A stretch of DNA of 64,000 nt, from the NCBI RefSeq assembly GCF_002093975.1, contig NZ_MSZZ01000052.1, forward strand, positions 1-64,000, read 5' to 3'. Both the position numbers and the translations under genes were made by a program. The notes beneath the pieces were generated by a model, which was not told where the DNA came from, did no database searches, and worked only from the letters and a program-made list of their open reading frames with translations. Source of the DNA: Thermoactinospora rubra. Lineage in GTDB: Bacteria > Actinomycetota > Actinomycetes > Streptosporangiales > Streptosporangiaceae. Positions 24,371 to 32,979 of the stretch are shown one piece after another. Each line of letters begins with the position of its first letter. The stretch's first letter is position 1.

Positions 24371-24988
24371 GTGCGACTGCGTCTCACGCCACGTGAGGAC
24401 AGCTACTACGACCTGTTCGCGGACTCCGCGAACAACCTGGTCACCGCATCACGACTGCTCGTGGAGATCATCAGCGACGGATCGGACAGGGAAAGCCTGG
24501 CCGAGAAGATGCGTGCCTGCGAGCACACCGGTGACGAACGCACTCATGCGATCATGAACCGGTTGAATGAGAGCTTCATCACGCCCTTCGACCGCGAGGA
24601 CATCTACCGCCTGGCCTCGAACCTGGACGATGTGATGGACGCCATGGAGGCGGCGTCCGACCTCATCGTCCTGTACCAGCTCGAACACCTGCCCAAGGAC
24701 GTCGTCCGGCAGGTGGAGGTGCTGGAGCGCGCGGCGGAGCTGACGGCCGAGGCGATGCCGCGGCTGCGGTCGATGAAGAACCTCAACGAGTACTGGATCG
24801 AGGTCAACCGTCTGGAGAACCAGGCCGACCAGGTCTACCGGCGGTTGCTGGCCAAGCTCTTCAGCGGTGAGTACGACGCGCTCACCGTCATGAAGATGAA
24901 GGAGGTCATCGACGCGCTCGAGGAGGCCGCCGACGCCTTCGAGCACGTCGCCAACACGATCGAGTCGATCGCGGTCAAGGAAAGCTAA
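24371..24988 (+). CDS. DUF47 (PhoU-like) phosphate-transport accessory protein
   Basis: A 205-residue protein from GTG 24371 with GGAG 7 bases upstream. It has the all-helical PhoU-like fold of DUF47: MRLRLTPREDSYYDLFADSA, ACEHTGDERTHAIMNRL, TPFDREDIYRLASNLDDVMD and a metal-binding NRLENQADQVYRRLL. DUF47 proteins accompany Pit transporters and tune them. The next gene, a Pit permease, starts at the very next base after the stop. Confidence 0.93.
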   Translation: MRLRLTPREDSYYDLFADSANNLVTASRLLVEIISDGSDRESLAEKMRACEHTGDERTHAIMNRLNESFITPFDREDIYRLASNLDDVMDAMEAASDLIVLYQLEHLPKDVVRQVEVLERAAELTAEAMPRLRSMKNLNEYWIEVNRLENQADQVYRRLLAKLFSGEYDALTVMKMKEVIDALEEAADAFEHVANTIESIAVKES

Positions 24989-26020
24989 GTGGACCTCACG
25001 CTCGGCCTTGTCATCGGCGTGGTCGTCGTTGCGCTGGTCTTCGACTACACCAACGGCTTCCACGACGCGGCGAACGCCATCGCGACCTCGGTCTCCACCA
25101 GGGCGCTGACCCCCAGGGCGGCGCTGCTGATGGCGGCCGGCATGAACTTCATCGGCGCCCACCTCGGCACCCAGGTCGCCTCGACCGTGGGCAAGGGGAT
25201 CATCACCGCGCCCGAGGGCAACCACGGGCTGGTGATCGTGGGCGCCGGGCTGGTGGGCGCGATCACCTGGAACCTCATCACCTGGTACTTCGGCCTGCCG
25301 TCCTCCTCCAGTCACGCGCTGATCGGCGGTCTCGTCGGTTCCGCACTGGCTTCCTCGCTCGTGCCTGTCCCGCCCGGTCAGGAGAGCACAGTGCAGTGGG
25401 CCGGCGTGGTGGAGAAGGTCGTCATCCCGATGATCGTCTCACCGCTGGTCGGCTTCTCGCTCGCCGCGCTAGTCATGATCGCGATTTATTGGATCTTCCG
25501 CAACGCGCATCCGGGAAGAGCCAACCGCGGGTTCCGGCACGCGCAGACCGTCTCGGCCGCCGCGATGGCGCTCGGCCACGGCCTGCAGGACGCGCAGAAG
25601 ACCATGGGTGTGATCTTCCTGGCGCTGTTCACGGGCGGTTTCGTGGCCAAGGAGGACCCGATCCCGCAGTGGGTCATCCTGGCCGCCGCCGCCGCGATCG
25701 GCCTGGGCACGTACGCCGGAGGCTGGCGGATCATGCGCACGCTGGGCCGCCGGATCATCGCCCTGGAGCCGCCGCAGGGGTTCGCCGCCGAGACCGCCGC
25801 CTCGACCGTCCTGTACGGCGCGGCCATCGGGTTCGGCGCGCCGATCTCCACGACGCACACGATCACCAGCGCCATCATGGGCGTCGGGTCGACCAAGCGC
25901 CTGTCGGCGGTGCGGTGGGGCGTCGCGGGCAACATCGTCACGGCCTGGGTGCTGACCATCCCGATGGCCGCCCTGGTGGCCGCGGTGACGTTCTTCCCGC
26001 TCTACTGGCTGGTGGAGTGA
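24989..26020 (+). CDS. Pit-family inorganic phosphate transporter
   Basis: A 343-residue membrane protein from GTG 24989. The two inverted signature repeats are present: FDYTNGFHDAANAIATSVST near the N-terminus and GAPISTTHTITSAIMGVG near the C-terminus, with GLPSSSSHALIGGLVG between. About nine to ten hydrophobic segments. It takes up metal-phosphate with protons at low affinity. It is coupled with the DUF47 gene. Its 3' end overlaps the convergent mshD gene by 19 bp. Confidence 0.94.
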   Translation: MDLTLGLVIGVVVVALVFDYTNGFHDAANAIATSVSTRALTPRAALLMAAGMNFIGAHLGTQVASTVGKGIITAPEGNHGLVIVGAGLVGAITWNLITWYFGLPSSSSHALIGGLVGSALASSLVPVPPGQESTVQWAGVVEKVVIPMIVSPLVGFSLAALVMIAIYWIFRNAHPGRANRGFRHAQTVSAAAMALGHGLQDAQKTMGVIFLALFTGGFVAKEDPIPQWVILAAAAAIGLGTYAGGWRIMRTLGRRIIALEPPQGFAAETAASTVLYGAAIGFGAPISTTHTITSAIMGVGSTKRLSAVRWGVAGNIVTAWVLTIPMAALVAAVTFFPLYWLVE

Positions 26021-26946
26021 CCGGGTGACACGCGGCGCACGCCCGGGGTCGCGTACATCACGTCCACGTCCCACCGGCTGAACCCGAGGGACTCATACAG
26101 CCTGATCGCGGCCTGGTTGGCCTCGTCCACGTACAGCATGGCCTGGGCGAGGCCCCGCGAACGCAGGTGGCGCAGCCCGGCCAGCGTGAGGGCCTTCCCC
26201 AGGCCGGTGCCCTGCTGGGAGGGGTCGATGCCGACGACGTAGACCTCGCCGATGGGCTCATGCCCATGCTCGGACGAGCCGTGGATCTTCGTCCAATGGA
26301 ACCCGACGAGCCTTGAATCCCGAAAAGCCAGGAAAAATCCGGCGGGGTCGAACCACGGCTCCGCCTCGCGCCGCCGCAGGTCCTCCAGCGTCCACGCCCC
26401 CTGCTCGGGGTGATTGGCGAACGCCGCCGCGTTGACCTTCAGCCACGCCTCCTCGTCCTGCCCCGGCACGAAGGTGCGCAGCCGTACCCCGTCGGGCCAC
26501 GACGGCGCCGCCAGCGGCGCGAAGAGGGACCGCCGCATCTGCCACAGCGACCGCACCCGCTCGAACCCCATCGAGCGCGCCAGGGCCTCCGCGCCGGGCG
26601 ACCCGCCGTGCGCCCACAGCCGCAGCCGTCCCCCGGTGAGGTCGAGGACGGCGCGCAGCAGGGCCTTGCCGTACCCGCGGCGGCGGAAGTCGGGGTGGAT
26701 GACCAGCTCGCCGCTGGGCCCCTCGACCTCGTCGGTCGGGTCGACGTGCGCGTACCCGGCCAGGCGCGGCCCCTCGCGCAGCAGCACCGACCGCGCCCGG
26801 ACGTCGCCGCCGTACCGCATGTGCAGCATGACGTGCTCGTTGAGGGGCCGCACCCCGTCGGCTTCCGTCGCCGCCTCGACCACGCCGAGCACCTCGGCGA
26901 TCTCCCGGTCGTCGAGGCGCTGTCTGATCTCGGCGCGTGGAGTCAC
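26002..26946 (-). CDS. mshD: mycothiol synthase (acetyltransferase)
   Basis: A 314-residue protein from GTG 26946 (MTPRAEIRQRLDDREIAEVL), preferred to ATG 26985, which has no ribosome site. Two tandem GNAT domains: the N-terminal has HPDFRRRGYGKALLRAVLDL, the C-terminal has VGIDPSQQGTGLGKALTLAG. The C-terminal domain acetylates Cys-GlcN-Ins with acetyl-CoA to make mycothiol, the main thiol of actinobacteria. The end VMYATPGVRRVSP fits MshD. Confidence 0.92.
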   Translation of the reverse strand: MTPRAEIRQRLDDREIAEVLGVVEAATEADGVRPLNEHVMLHMRYGGDVRARSVLLREGPRLAGYAHVDPTDEVEGPSGELVIHPDFRRRGYGKALLRAVLDLTGGRLRLWAHGGSPGAEALARSMGFERVRSLWQMRRSLFAPLAAPSWPDGVRLRTFVPGQDEEAWLKVNAAAFANHPEQGAWTLEDLRRREAEPWFDPAGFFLAFRDSRLVGFHWTKIHGSSEHGHEPIGEVYVVGIDPSQQGTGLGKALTLAGLRHLRSRGLAQAMLYVDEANQAAIRLYESLGFSRWDVDVMYATPGVRRVSPGHSTSQ

Positions 26947-27054
26947 AGACCGAACTCTAGGCGTACGGCTGGCAAACAACGCCATAGGGCCGACCGGTGA
27001 ATCGTTACCTTTGCGACATTCGATGCATGGGCGGACACCGTAACGTGAGGGCCC

Positions 27055-28797
27055 ATGACGTCCCGTACCCTCCTCCGGCTCGCTCTGGCCGGAGCCGTCG
27101 CCGCGGGCGGGTTAGCCCTCGCCCCGCCGGTCACCGCGAGCCCGCAAAGCGCGGCCGTGCCGCACTCCACGATCCCCGTCCGTCTGCTGACCATCAACGA
27201 CCTGCACGGCAACCTGGAGACCCCCAGCGGCTCCAGCGGCCGCATCACCGACGAGAACGGCGTGGTGGTCGAAGGCGCGGGCGGCGTGGCCCGCCTGGCC
27301 ACCAAGATCAAGGAATTGCGGACCCGGAACACCATGCTGGTGGCCGCGGGCGACCTGATCGGCGCCTCGCCCCTCGTCTCGGCCGCCTACCACGACGAGC
27401 CCACCCTGGAGATCCTCGACCGGCTCGGCCTGCGCGCCTCCTCGGCCGGTAACCACGAGTTCGACGAGGGCTACGCCGAGCTCCAGCGCCTGATGAAGGG
27501 CGGCTGCCACCCGACCGACGGCTGCTCCCCGGCCGGCGAGTGGGAGGGCACGAGCTTCGACTTCCTGGCCGCCAACGTGCTGAAGGAAGGCAGCGGCCGG
27601 TACGCGCTGCCGCCCTTCTACGTCAAGTCGGTCAACGGGGTGAAGGTGGGCTTCATCGGCCTGGTCACCCAGACCACCCCCACGATCGTCACCGCCGAGG
27701 GCATCAAGGGCCTGCGGTTCACCGAGGAGGTGGAGGCGGCCAACAAGGTGTCGCGGTTCCTGGCCAGGCGCGGCGTGAAGGCGCAGGTCGTGCTCGTCCA
27801 CGAGGGCGACCAGGTGACGCAGGGCCAGAGCCCCGACGCCTGCCCGGTGGTCGAGGGCGCGGGCTCGCGCATCGCCAAGAACCTCGACCCGCAGATCGAC
27901 CTGGTGATCAGCGGGCACTCGCACCAGGCCTACATCTGCCGGACGACCGACCCGGCCGGCCAGCCGCGTTACTACACGCAGGGCTCATCGTTCGGGCGCG
28001 TGCTCACGCAGATCGACCTGCAGGTGGACAGGCGCACCCGTGACGTGGTCCGCTCGACGGTCACCGCCGACAACCACGTCATCCGGCCGACGATCACCCC
28101 GGACGCGGAGATCGCCGCCGCCGTGGCCACCTGGAAGGAGCGCAGCGCGGCCGTCGCCAACCGGCCCCTCGGCAGGATCACCGCCGACATCTCCAACGCG
28201 GTGAACAACACCTCGCCGCAGCTGGCCAACCCCGAGACCCCGCTGGGCAACCTCATCGCCGACTCCCAGCTCGCCGCGGCGCAGCCGGCCGGCGCGCAGG
28301 TCGCGCTGATGAACCCCGGCGGCATCCGCGCCCCGCTCACCTACGCCCAGAGCGGCAGCGAGGGCGACGGGGTCGTGACGTACGGCGAAGCCTTCACCGT
28401 CCAGCCGTTCGGCAACATCGTCCAGGTGCGCACCTACACCGGCGCCCAGCTGAAGGCCCTGCTGGAGCAGCAGGTCTGGAGCGTGGCGGCCAACGGCACG
28501 GTGACGCACCGCATCCTGCAGGTCTCCTCGTCGCTGACCTACACGTTCGACACGACCAAGCCGGTCGGCTCCCGGGTGTCCGACATCAAGATCAACGGCA
28601 CGCCGGTGACCGACGGCCAGTCCGTCAGGATCGCGGCCAACAACTTCCTGATGGGCGGCGGCGACGGCTTCACGGTGTTCACGCAGGGCACCGACCTGTG
28701 GAGCGGGCCGATCGACCTGGACGCCTTCGGCGCCTACCTGACCGCCCACTCCCCGGTCGCCCCGCCGGCCACCGGCCGCATCACCTTCGTGAAGTAG
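27055..28797 (+). CDS. secreted 5'-nucleotidase / metallophosphatase (UshA-like)
   Basis: A 580-residue protein with a clear signal peptide (basic MTSRTLLR, hydrophobic core LALAGAVAAGGLALA, cleavage near TAS). The metallophosphoesterase domain shows NDLHGN, VAAGDLIGASP, GNHEFDEG and SGHSHQ for the two-metal centre. The C-terminal 5'-nucleotidase domain has NPGGIR, VQPFGN and NNFLMGGGDGF. It is exported and probably hydrolyses extracellular nucleotides for phosphate and nucleoside salvage. An 11-bp tandem duplication covers its stop codon. Confidence 0.93.
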   Translation: MTSRTLLRLALAGAVAAGGLALAPPVTASPQSAAVPHSTIPVRLLTINDLHGNLETPSGSSGRITDENGVVVEGAGGVARLATKIKELRTRNTMLVAAGDLIGASPLVSAAYHDEPTLEILDRLGLRASSAGNHEFDEGYAELQRLMKGGCHPTDGCSPAGEWEGTSFDFLAANVLKEGSGRYALPPFYVKSVNGVKVGFIGLVTQTTPTIVTAEGIKGLRFTEEVEAANKVSRFLARRGVKAQVVLVHEGDQVTQGQSPDACPVVEGAGSRIAKNLDPQIDLVISGHSHQAYICRTTDPAGQPRYYTQGSSFGRVLTQIDLQVDRRTRDVVRSTVTADNHVIRPTITPDAEIAAAVATWKERSAAVANRPLGRITADISNAVNNTSPQLANPETPLGNLIADSQLAAAQPAGAQVALMNPGGIRAPLTYAQSGSEGDGVVTYGEAFTVQPFGNIVQVRTYTGAQLKALLEQQVWSVAANGTVTHRILQVSSSLTYTFDTTKPVGSRVSDIKINGTPVTDGQSVRIAANNFLMGGGDGFTVFTQGTDLWSGPIDLDAFGAYLTAHSPVAPPATGRITFVK

Positions 28798-28834
28798 CCG
28801 TCAAGTAGCCGTCAGGCAACCGCTCCGCGATTCC

Positions 28835-28863
28835 GATGGCCCGCGCCGCCCGCGCGGGCCATC
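28835..28863. terminator. terminator after the 5'-nucleotidase gene
   Basis: GATGGCCCGCG (28835-28845) and CGCGGGCCATC (28853-28863) form a perfect 11-bp stem with a 7-base loop. No strong T tract, as is usual in high-GC actinomycetes. Confidence 0.7.
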
Positions 28864-28945
28864 GCCTTGTCCAGGCGGGCCACTTGCGCTCGACGAGGTA
28901 CGGCTCGCGGGAACGTCACGGGAGCCGCCGCTCGTTGCCCGCGTG

Positions 28946-29611
28946 ATGCGGTTCATCGAGTCGCGGGACGACATTGTCAGGTCGGCGGTCACCATCCTCC
29001 GCCGGCCTGGCACGCCGCTGCAGTTCGCGCTCTTCCCGATGGTCCACGTGGCCGAGCCCGCCTTCTACGAGCAGGTCGCGGCCCGGCTGCGCGGCTGCGG
29101 CCTCATCGTGGCCGAGGGGCTGCCGCACGCGGAGCTGAGGCAGCTCAGGCGGCTGGCCCGGGTGCGCTTCGACGGCCTGGTCGACCAGGTGGTGGCCCTG
29201 GACCTGGAGGCGCTGGGCGTGCCGGTGCTGTGGCCGGAGCGGCAGCCCGCCGACGAGCCGCCCGGCCCGTGGGATCCCGTCCTGGAGTCCGCCGGGGCCG
29301 CCGTGACGTGGCTGAGCCGCATCGCCTTCCCGCGCAACCTGCCGGACGTGGACGACACGACCAGGCCGCAGGAGCCCGCCTGGCCGCTCGGCAGGGCGTG
29401 GGACCGCTTCACCCTCCACGACCGCGACAAGGAGCTGCTGCTGGAGCTGGGCCGCGTCTTCCGGGCGCGGCAGCAGCAGCCGCTGGTCGTCGCCGTCGTC
29501 TACGGCGCCTACCACATGGCCGCCGTCGCCGGCTTCCTCACCGGCCGGCTCGGCTACCGCCCCGCCGAGACCGAGTGGCTGACCGTACGGCACGGCCCGG
29601 CGGCCGGGTGA
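28946..29611 (+). CDS. TraB/GumN-like putative hydrolase
   Basis: A 221-residue protein; GTG 28943 directly before ATG 28946 is an alternative start. It carries LFPMVHVAEPAFYEQVAARL and LIVAEGLPHAEL near the N-terminus and VVAVVYGAYHMAAVAGFLTG near the C-terminus. This resembles the H-E-H layout of TraB/GumN/Tiki-type proteins, presumed metal-dependent proteases or hydrolases. There is no signal peptide, so it is probably cytoplasmic. Its substrate is unknown. Confidence 0.55.
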   Translation: MRFIESRDDIVRSAVTILRRPGTPLQFALFPMVHVAEPAFYEQVAARLRGCGLIVAEGLPHAELRQLRRLARVRFDGLVDQVVALDLEALGVPVLWPERQPADEPPGPWDPVLESAGAAVTWLSRIAFPRNLPDVDDTTRPQEPAWPLGRAWDRFTLHDRDKELLLELGRVFRARQQQPLVVAVVYGAYHMAAVAGFLTGRLGYRPAETEWLTVRHGPAAG

Positions 29612-29631
29612 TACCGCGCCGGTGATCTAAT

Positions 29632-30573
29632 GTGGGCGTGCGTGACATCACGGTCTTCAGCGGCAGCGCCCACCCCGCCCTGGCCCAGGAGATCTGCGCC
29701 CACCTCGGCGTGCCGCTGAGCCCCGTGCGGGTCAGCCGCTTCGCCAACGACTGCCTGGAAGTGCAGTTGCAGGCCAACTGCCGCGAGCGCGACGTATTCG
29801 TCATCCAGCCGCTCGTGCCGCCGGTGCAGGAGCACCTGGTCGAGCTGCTGCTGATGCTCGACGCGGCCCGGGGCGCCTCGGCGGCCCGCACGACGGTCGT
29901 CATGCCCCACTACGCCTACGCGCGCTCGGACAAGAAGGACGCGCCGCGCATCTCGATCGGCGGCCGGTTGGTGGCCGACCTGCTGGTGACGGCGGGGGCG
30001 AGCCGGGTGCTCACCATGACCCTGCACTCGCCGCAGGTGCACGGCTTCTTCAGCGTGCCCGTCGACAACCTCCATGCCCTGCGCGAGCTGGCCGCGCACT
30101 TCCGCCGCCACGACCTGGGCAACACCGTCGTGGTCTCCCCCGACCTGGGCAACGCCAAGGAGGCGGCCGCCTTCGCCCGGCTGCTCGGCGTCGAGGTCGC
30201 CGTCGGGGCCAAGCAGCGCTTCAGCGACGACCGGGTGGTCATCGGCACGGTGATCGGCGACGTGGCGGGCAAGGACGTGATCGTCCTCGACGACGAGATC
30301 GCCAAGGGCTCAACGGTGATCGAGCTGCTCGCACGGCTGCGGGAACGCGGCGCCCGGTCCTACCGGATCGCCTGCACGCACGGCCTGTTCGCGCACGGCG
30401 CGGTGGAGCGCCTGGCCGGCGAGCCGGACGTCCAGGAGATCGTCTGCACCAACACGGTGCCCGTGCCGGTGGCCGGCGACAAGCTCACCGTGCTGTCCGT
30501 CGCGCCCGCGCTCGCGGAGGCCATGCGCCGCATCCACGACGGCGAGTCGGTCAGCGCCCTGTTCACCACCTAA
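29632..30573 (+). CDS. ribose-phosphate pyrophosphokinase (PRPP synthetase), divergent paralogue
   Basis: A 313-residue protein from GTG 29632. Both phosphoribosyltransferase-like halves are present: ITVFSGSAHPALAQEICAHL, MPHYAYARSDKK, TLHSPQVHGFFSVPVDNL, KQRFSDD with the catalytic lysine and arginine kept, and the PRPP loop VLDDEIAKGST in place of the usual DDMIDTGGT. The enzyme would make PRPP from ribose 5-phosphate and ATP. The altered loop and NDCLEVQL for DGE suggest a second copy beside a housekeeping prs. A 20-bp duplication follows its stop. Confidence 0.82.
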   Translation: MGVRDITVFSGSAHPALAQEICAHLGVPLSPVRVSRFANDCLEVQLQANCRERDVFVIQPLVPPVQEHLVELLLMLDAARGASAARTTVVMPHYAYARSDKKDAPRISIGGRLVADLLVTAGASRVLTMTLHSPQVHGFFSVPVDNLHALRELAAHFRRHDLGNTVVVSPDLGNAKEAAAFARLLGVEVAVGAKQRFSDDRVVIGTVIGDVAGKDVIVLDDEIAKGSTVIELLARLRERGARSYRIACTHGLFAHGAVERLAGEPDVQEIVCTNTVPVPVAGDKLTVLSVAPALAEAMRRIHDGESVSALFTT

Positions 30574-30592
30574 GCGCCCTGTTCACCACCTA
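30553..30592. repeat. perfect 20-bp tandem duplication at convergent stops
   Basis: AGCGCCCTGTTCACCACCTA occurs at 30553-30572 and again at 30573-30592. The first copy encodes the end of the PRPP synthetase; the second contains the stop of the convergent SDR gene. Confidence 0.95.
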
Positions 30593-31393
30593 ATGGAGGC
30601 GGATCACGTTGCCGGTGACGCATCCGGCGGCGTCGGAGGCGAGGAAGGCGATGACCTCGGCGACGTCCTCCGGGCGGCCGATGTGCCGCAGCGGGCTGAT
30701 CCCGGTCAGCGTCTCCCGCGCCTCGTCGGTGAGCCAGCCCGTGTCCGTCACCGGGGGATACACCATGTTGGCCGTGATGCCGTAGCGGCCGAGCTCGTGT
30801 GCCGCCGCCATGGTGTAGTTCTCCTGGGCCGCCTTCGCGGCGCCGTAGGAGACCTCGGTCGGGAAGCCCTGCGGGCCGCCCGAGGTGAGCCCGATGATGC
30901 GGCCCCACGTGGCGCCCCGCTCCACGTGGCGCCGCGCGAACTCGGCGATCAGCAGCGCGGGCGCGCGGGCGTCGACCGCGAACTGCCGGTCGAACGTGTC
31001 GGCCGACACACGGCGCATCGGACGCCCGAGGTCGTCGGCCGCGTCCGGCAGGAAGGTGTCCTGCACCCATCCGCTGGCGTTGTTGACCAGGATCTCCACC
31101 GGTCCGAGCGCCTCCTCGGCCCGGTCGAACAGCTCGCGGGCGCCGGCGGGGTCGGCCAGGTCCGCCTCGGCGGCCACGGCCGTGCCGCCCGCCTTGACGA
31201 TCTCCTCCGCCACCTCCTCGGCCCCCGACGCGCGTGCCCTGTCGTACTCCTCGGGGAAAGCGGGATGAGCCAGCGGCTCCAGGCGCTTGTAAGTGAGAAA
31301 AACCTTCGCTCCGCGGGCGGCGAGGGTCACGGCCGTGGCGGCGCCGATGCCGTGGTTCGCGCCGGTCACCAGGGCCACACGTGCCTTCGTCAA
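30590..31393 (-). CDS. short-chain dehydrogenase/reductase
   Basis: A 267-residue protein from TTG 31393, chosen because GGAGG lies 5 bases upstream. NAD(P)-binding VTGANHGIG, the structural ILVNNASG and the catalytic SYGAAKAA tyrosine-lysine pair are intact, with a usual SDR end VTGNVIRLH. It would reduce or oxidise an unknown alcohol/carbonyl in the cytoplasm. An insertion around LEPLAHPAFPEEYDRARASG after the second strand distinguishes it from plain FabG-like members. Confidence 0.88.
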   Translation of the reverse strand: MTKARVALVTGANHGIGAATAVTLAARGAKVFLTYKRLEPLAHPAFPEEYDRARASGAEEVAEEIVKAGGTAVAAEADLADPAGARELFDRAEEALGPVEILVNNASGWVQDTFLPDAADDLGRPMRRVSADTFDRQFAVDARAPALLIAEFARRHVERGATWGRIIGLTSGGPQGFPTEVSYGAAKAAQENYTMAAAHELGRYGITANMVYPPVTDTGWLTDEARETLTGISPLRHIGRPEDVAEVIAFLASDAAGCVTGNVIRLH

Positions 31394-31455
31394 CGGTTCC
31401 TCCAAGGGCGGCGGGTTAGTCTTTGCACGGGCATGAATCCGAAGAAAGGGTACGC

Positions 31456-32091
31456 ATGGGCAACGTCAGGGAGTCGTATCTGCTCGCCGCGTCCTCGGCG
31501 GTGTCGTTGCTGCGCGATCCGGCGGTGGCCGCCGCGTGGGGCAAGCCCAGCGCGCTGACGGAGTTCACCGTCGGCGGCCTGGCCGGTCACCTGGCCCAGC
31601 AGGTGTTCCGCGTGCCCCAGGCGCTGGAGGACGGCCACGACGGCGCCCCGATCCCCCTCAGCGAGCACTACGCCCGCTCGGCGTGGGTCAACGCGGGCCT
31701 CAGCCACGAGTCGAACGTCAGCATCCGCAAGGGCGGCGAGGCCGCGGCGGCGGACGGCCCGGCGGCGCTGGTGGCCCGGGCGCAGGAGGTGCTCGACGGC
31801 CTCAAGCAGGCACTCCCGGCCCAGCCGGAGGACCACGTCGTCTACCTGCCGTGGACGGAGTGGGCGCTCACGCTCGACGACTTCCTCCTCACCCGCATGA
31901 TGGAGATCGTCGTGCACTCCGACGACCTGGCGGCCAGCGTCGGCATCCCGACCCCCGAGCTGCCGGGCGACATCATCGACCCCGTGGTCGACCTGCTGGC
32001 GCGGCTCGCGGTGCACAAGCACGGCCCGACCGCGGTGATCCGCGCGCTGAGCCGTACCGAACGGGCGCCCGCCACGATCAGCGCCTTCTGA
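31456..32091 (+). CDS. maleylpyruvate isomerase N-terminal-domain (DinB-like) protein
   Basis: A 211-residue protein from ATG 31456 (MGNVRESYLLAASSAVSLL), with GAAAGGG 6 bases upstream. It has the four-helix MDMPI_N/DinB-like fold: FTVGGLAGHLAQQVF with the first metal histidine, and TRMMEIVVHSDDLAASVG with the second. Some relatives are mycothiol-dependent isomerases or S-transferases, which fits an organism with mshD. The substrate is unknown. It starts 62 bp from the divergent SDR start. Confidence 0.8.
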   Translation: MGNVRESYLLAASSAVSLLRDPAVAAAWGKPSALTEFTVGGLAGHLAQQVFRVPQALEDGHDGAPIPLSEHYARSAWVNAGLSHESNVSIRKGGEAAAADGPAALVARAQEVLDGLKQALPAQPEDHVVYLPWTEWALTLDDFLLTRMMEIVVHSDDLAASVGIPTPELPGDIIDPVVDLLARLAVHKHGPTAVIRALSRTERAPATISAF

Positions 32092-32181
32092 CGGACCGGG
32101 ATTCCGGGTCCGGAATCCGCCGGAATTACCCGTCCGATCGCCGCCGGTCAGGCCTGGTGAGCTGCGAATACGTTCGTGGTC

Positions 32182-32979
32182 ATGGATATGGGACTTGACG
32201 GCAAGGTGGCCGTGGTGACCGGCGGCTCCAAGGGCATCGGCCTGGCCGTGGTGCGCACACTGGCGGCCGAGGGCGCGAAGGTCGTGGCGGTCTCCCGCTC
32301 GGCCGGCGCCGGCGTGGAGGAGGCGGGCGCGGTGCACGTGCCCGCCGACCTGATGGACCCCGAGGCCCCGGCCCGGGCGGTACGGCACGCGGCCGAGCGG
32401 TTCGGCGGCCTGGACATCCTGGTGAACAACGCGGGCGGCCGGCCGCCGGGCGTCACGCTGCCGCGCTTCGGCTTCCTGACGCCCACCGACGAGGACTGGC
32501 GCCGGATGGTCGAGTTCAACCTGCTGGCGCCGGTGCGGGCCATCCGGGCGGCCATCCCGCTCATGCTGGAGCGGGGCGGCGGGGCGATCGTCAACGTGTC
32601 CACCACCATGGCCAGGATGCCCGCGCCGATGAACGTCGACTACACCGCCGCCAAGGCGGGACTCACCGCCCTGACCAAGTCGCTGGCGGAGGAGTACGGC
32701 CCGCAGGGCGTCCGGGTCAACACGGTCACCCCCGGGCCGGTGCGGACGGCCTGGTGGACCGAGGAAGGCGGCGCGGCCGACGTCCTGGCCGCCGCGACGG
32801 GCGCGGACCGCGACGCCGTGATGGACCGCGTGGCGCCGGAGATGATGAGGCTCCTCACCGGCCGCCTGATCGACCCCCAGGAGGTGGCCGACGTGGTGGC
32901 GCTGCTGGTCTCGCCGCGATCGGCCGGCATCGTCGGGGCGGACTACGTGGTCGACGCGGGCCAGCTGAAGGAGGTGTAG
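32182..32979 (+). CDS. short-chain dehydrogenase/reductase
   Basis: A 265-residue protein from ATG 32182 (GTG 32176 is also in frame). Classical SDR motifs: VTGGSKGIG, DILVNNAGG, IVNVSTTM and YTAAKAGL, then VNTVTPGPVRTAWW. It resembles the FabG/glucose dehydrogenase branch. Its last 37 bp overlap the convergent FAD monooxygenase gene. The substrate is unknown. Confidence 0.9.
   Translation: MDMGLDGKVAVVTGGSKGIGLAVVRTLAAEGAKVVAVSRSAGAGVEEAGAVHVPADLMDPEAPARAVRHAAERFGGLDILVNNAGGRPPGVTLPRFGFLTPTDEDWRRMVEFNLLAPVRAIRAAIPLMLERGGGAIVNVSTTMARMPAPMNVDYTAAKAGLTALTKSLAEEYGPQGVRVNTVTPGPVRTAWWTEEGGAADVLAAATGADRDAVMDRVAPEMMRLLTGRLIDPQEVADVVALLVSPRSAGIVGADYVVDAGQLKEV

Noticed and set aside
23785-24396. 203-residue plus-strand frame after dcd
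   Set aside because: It starts inside dcd in another frame, its protein is Pro/Arg/Thr-rich without motifs, and it lacks a ribosome site.
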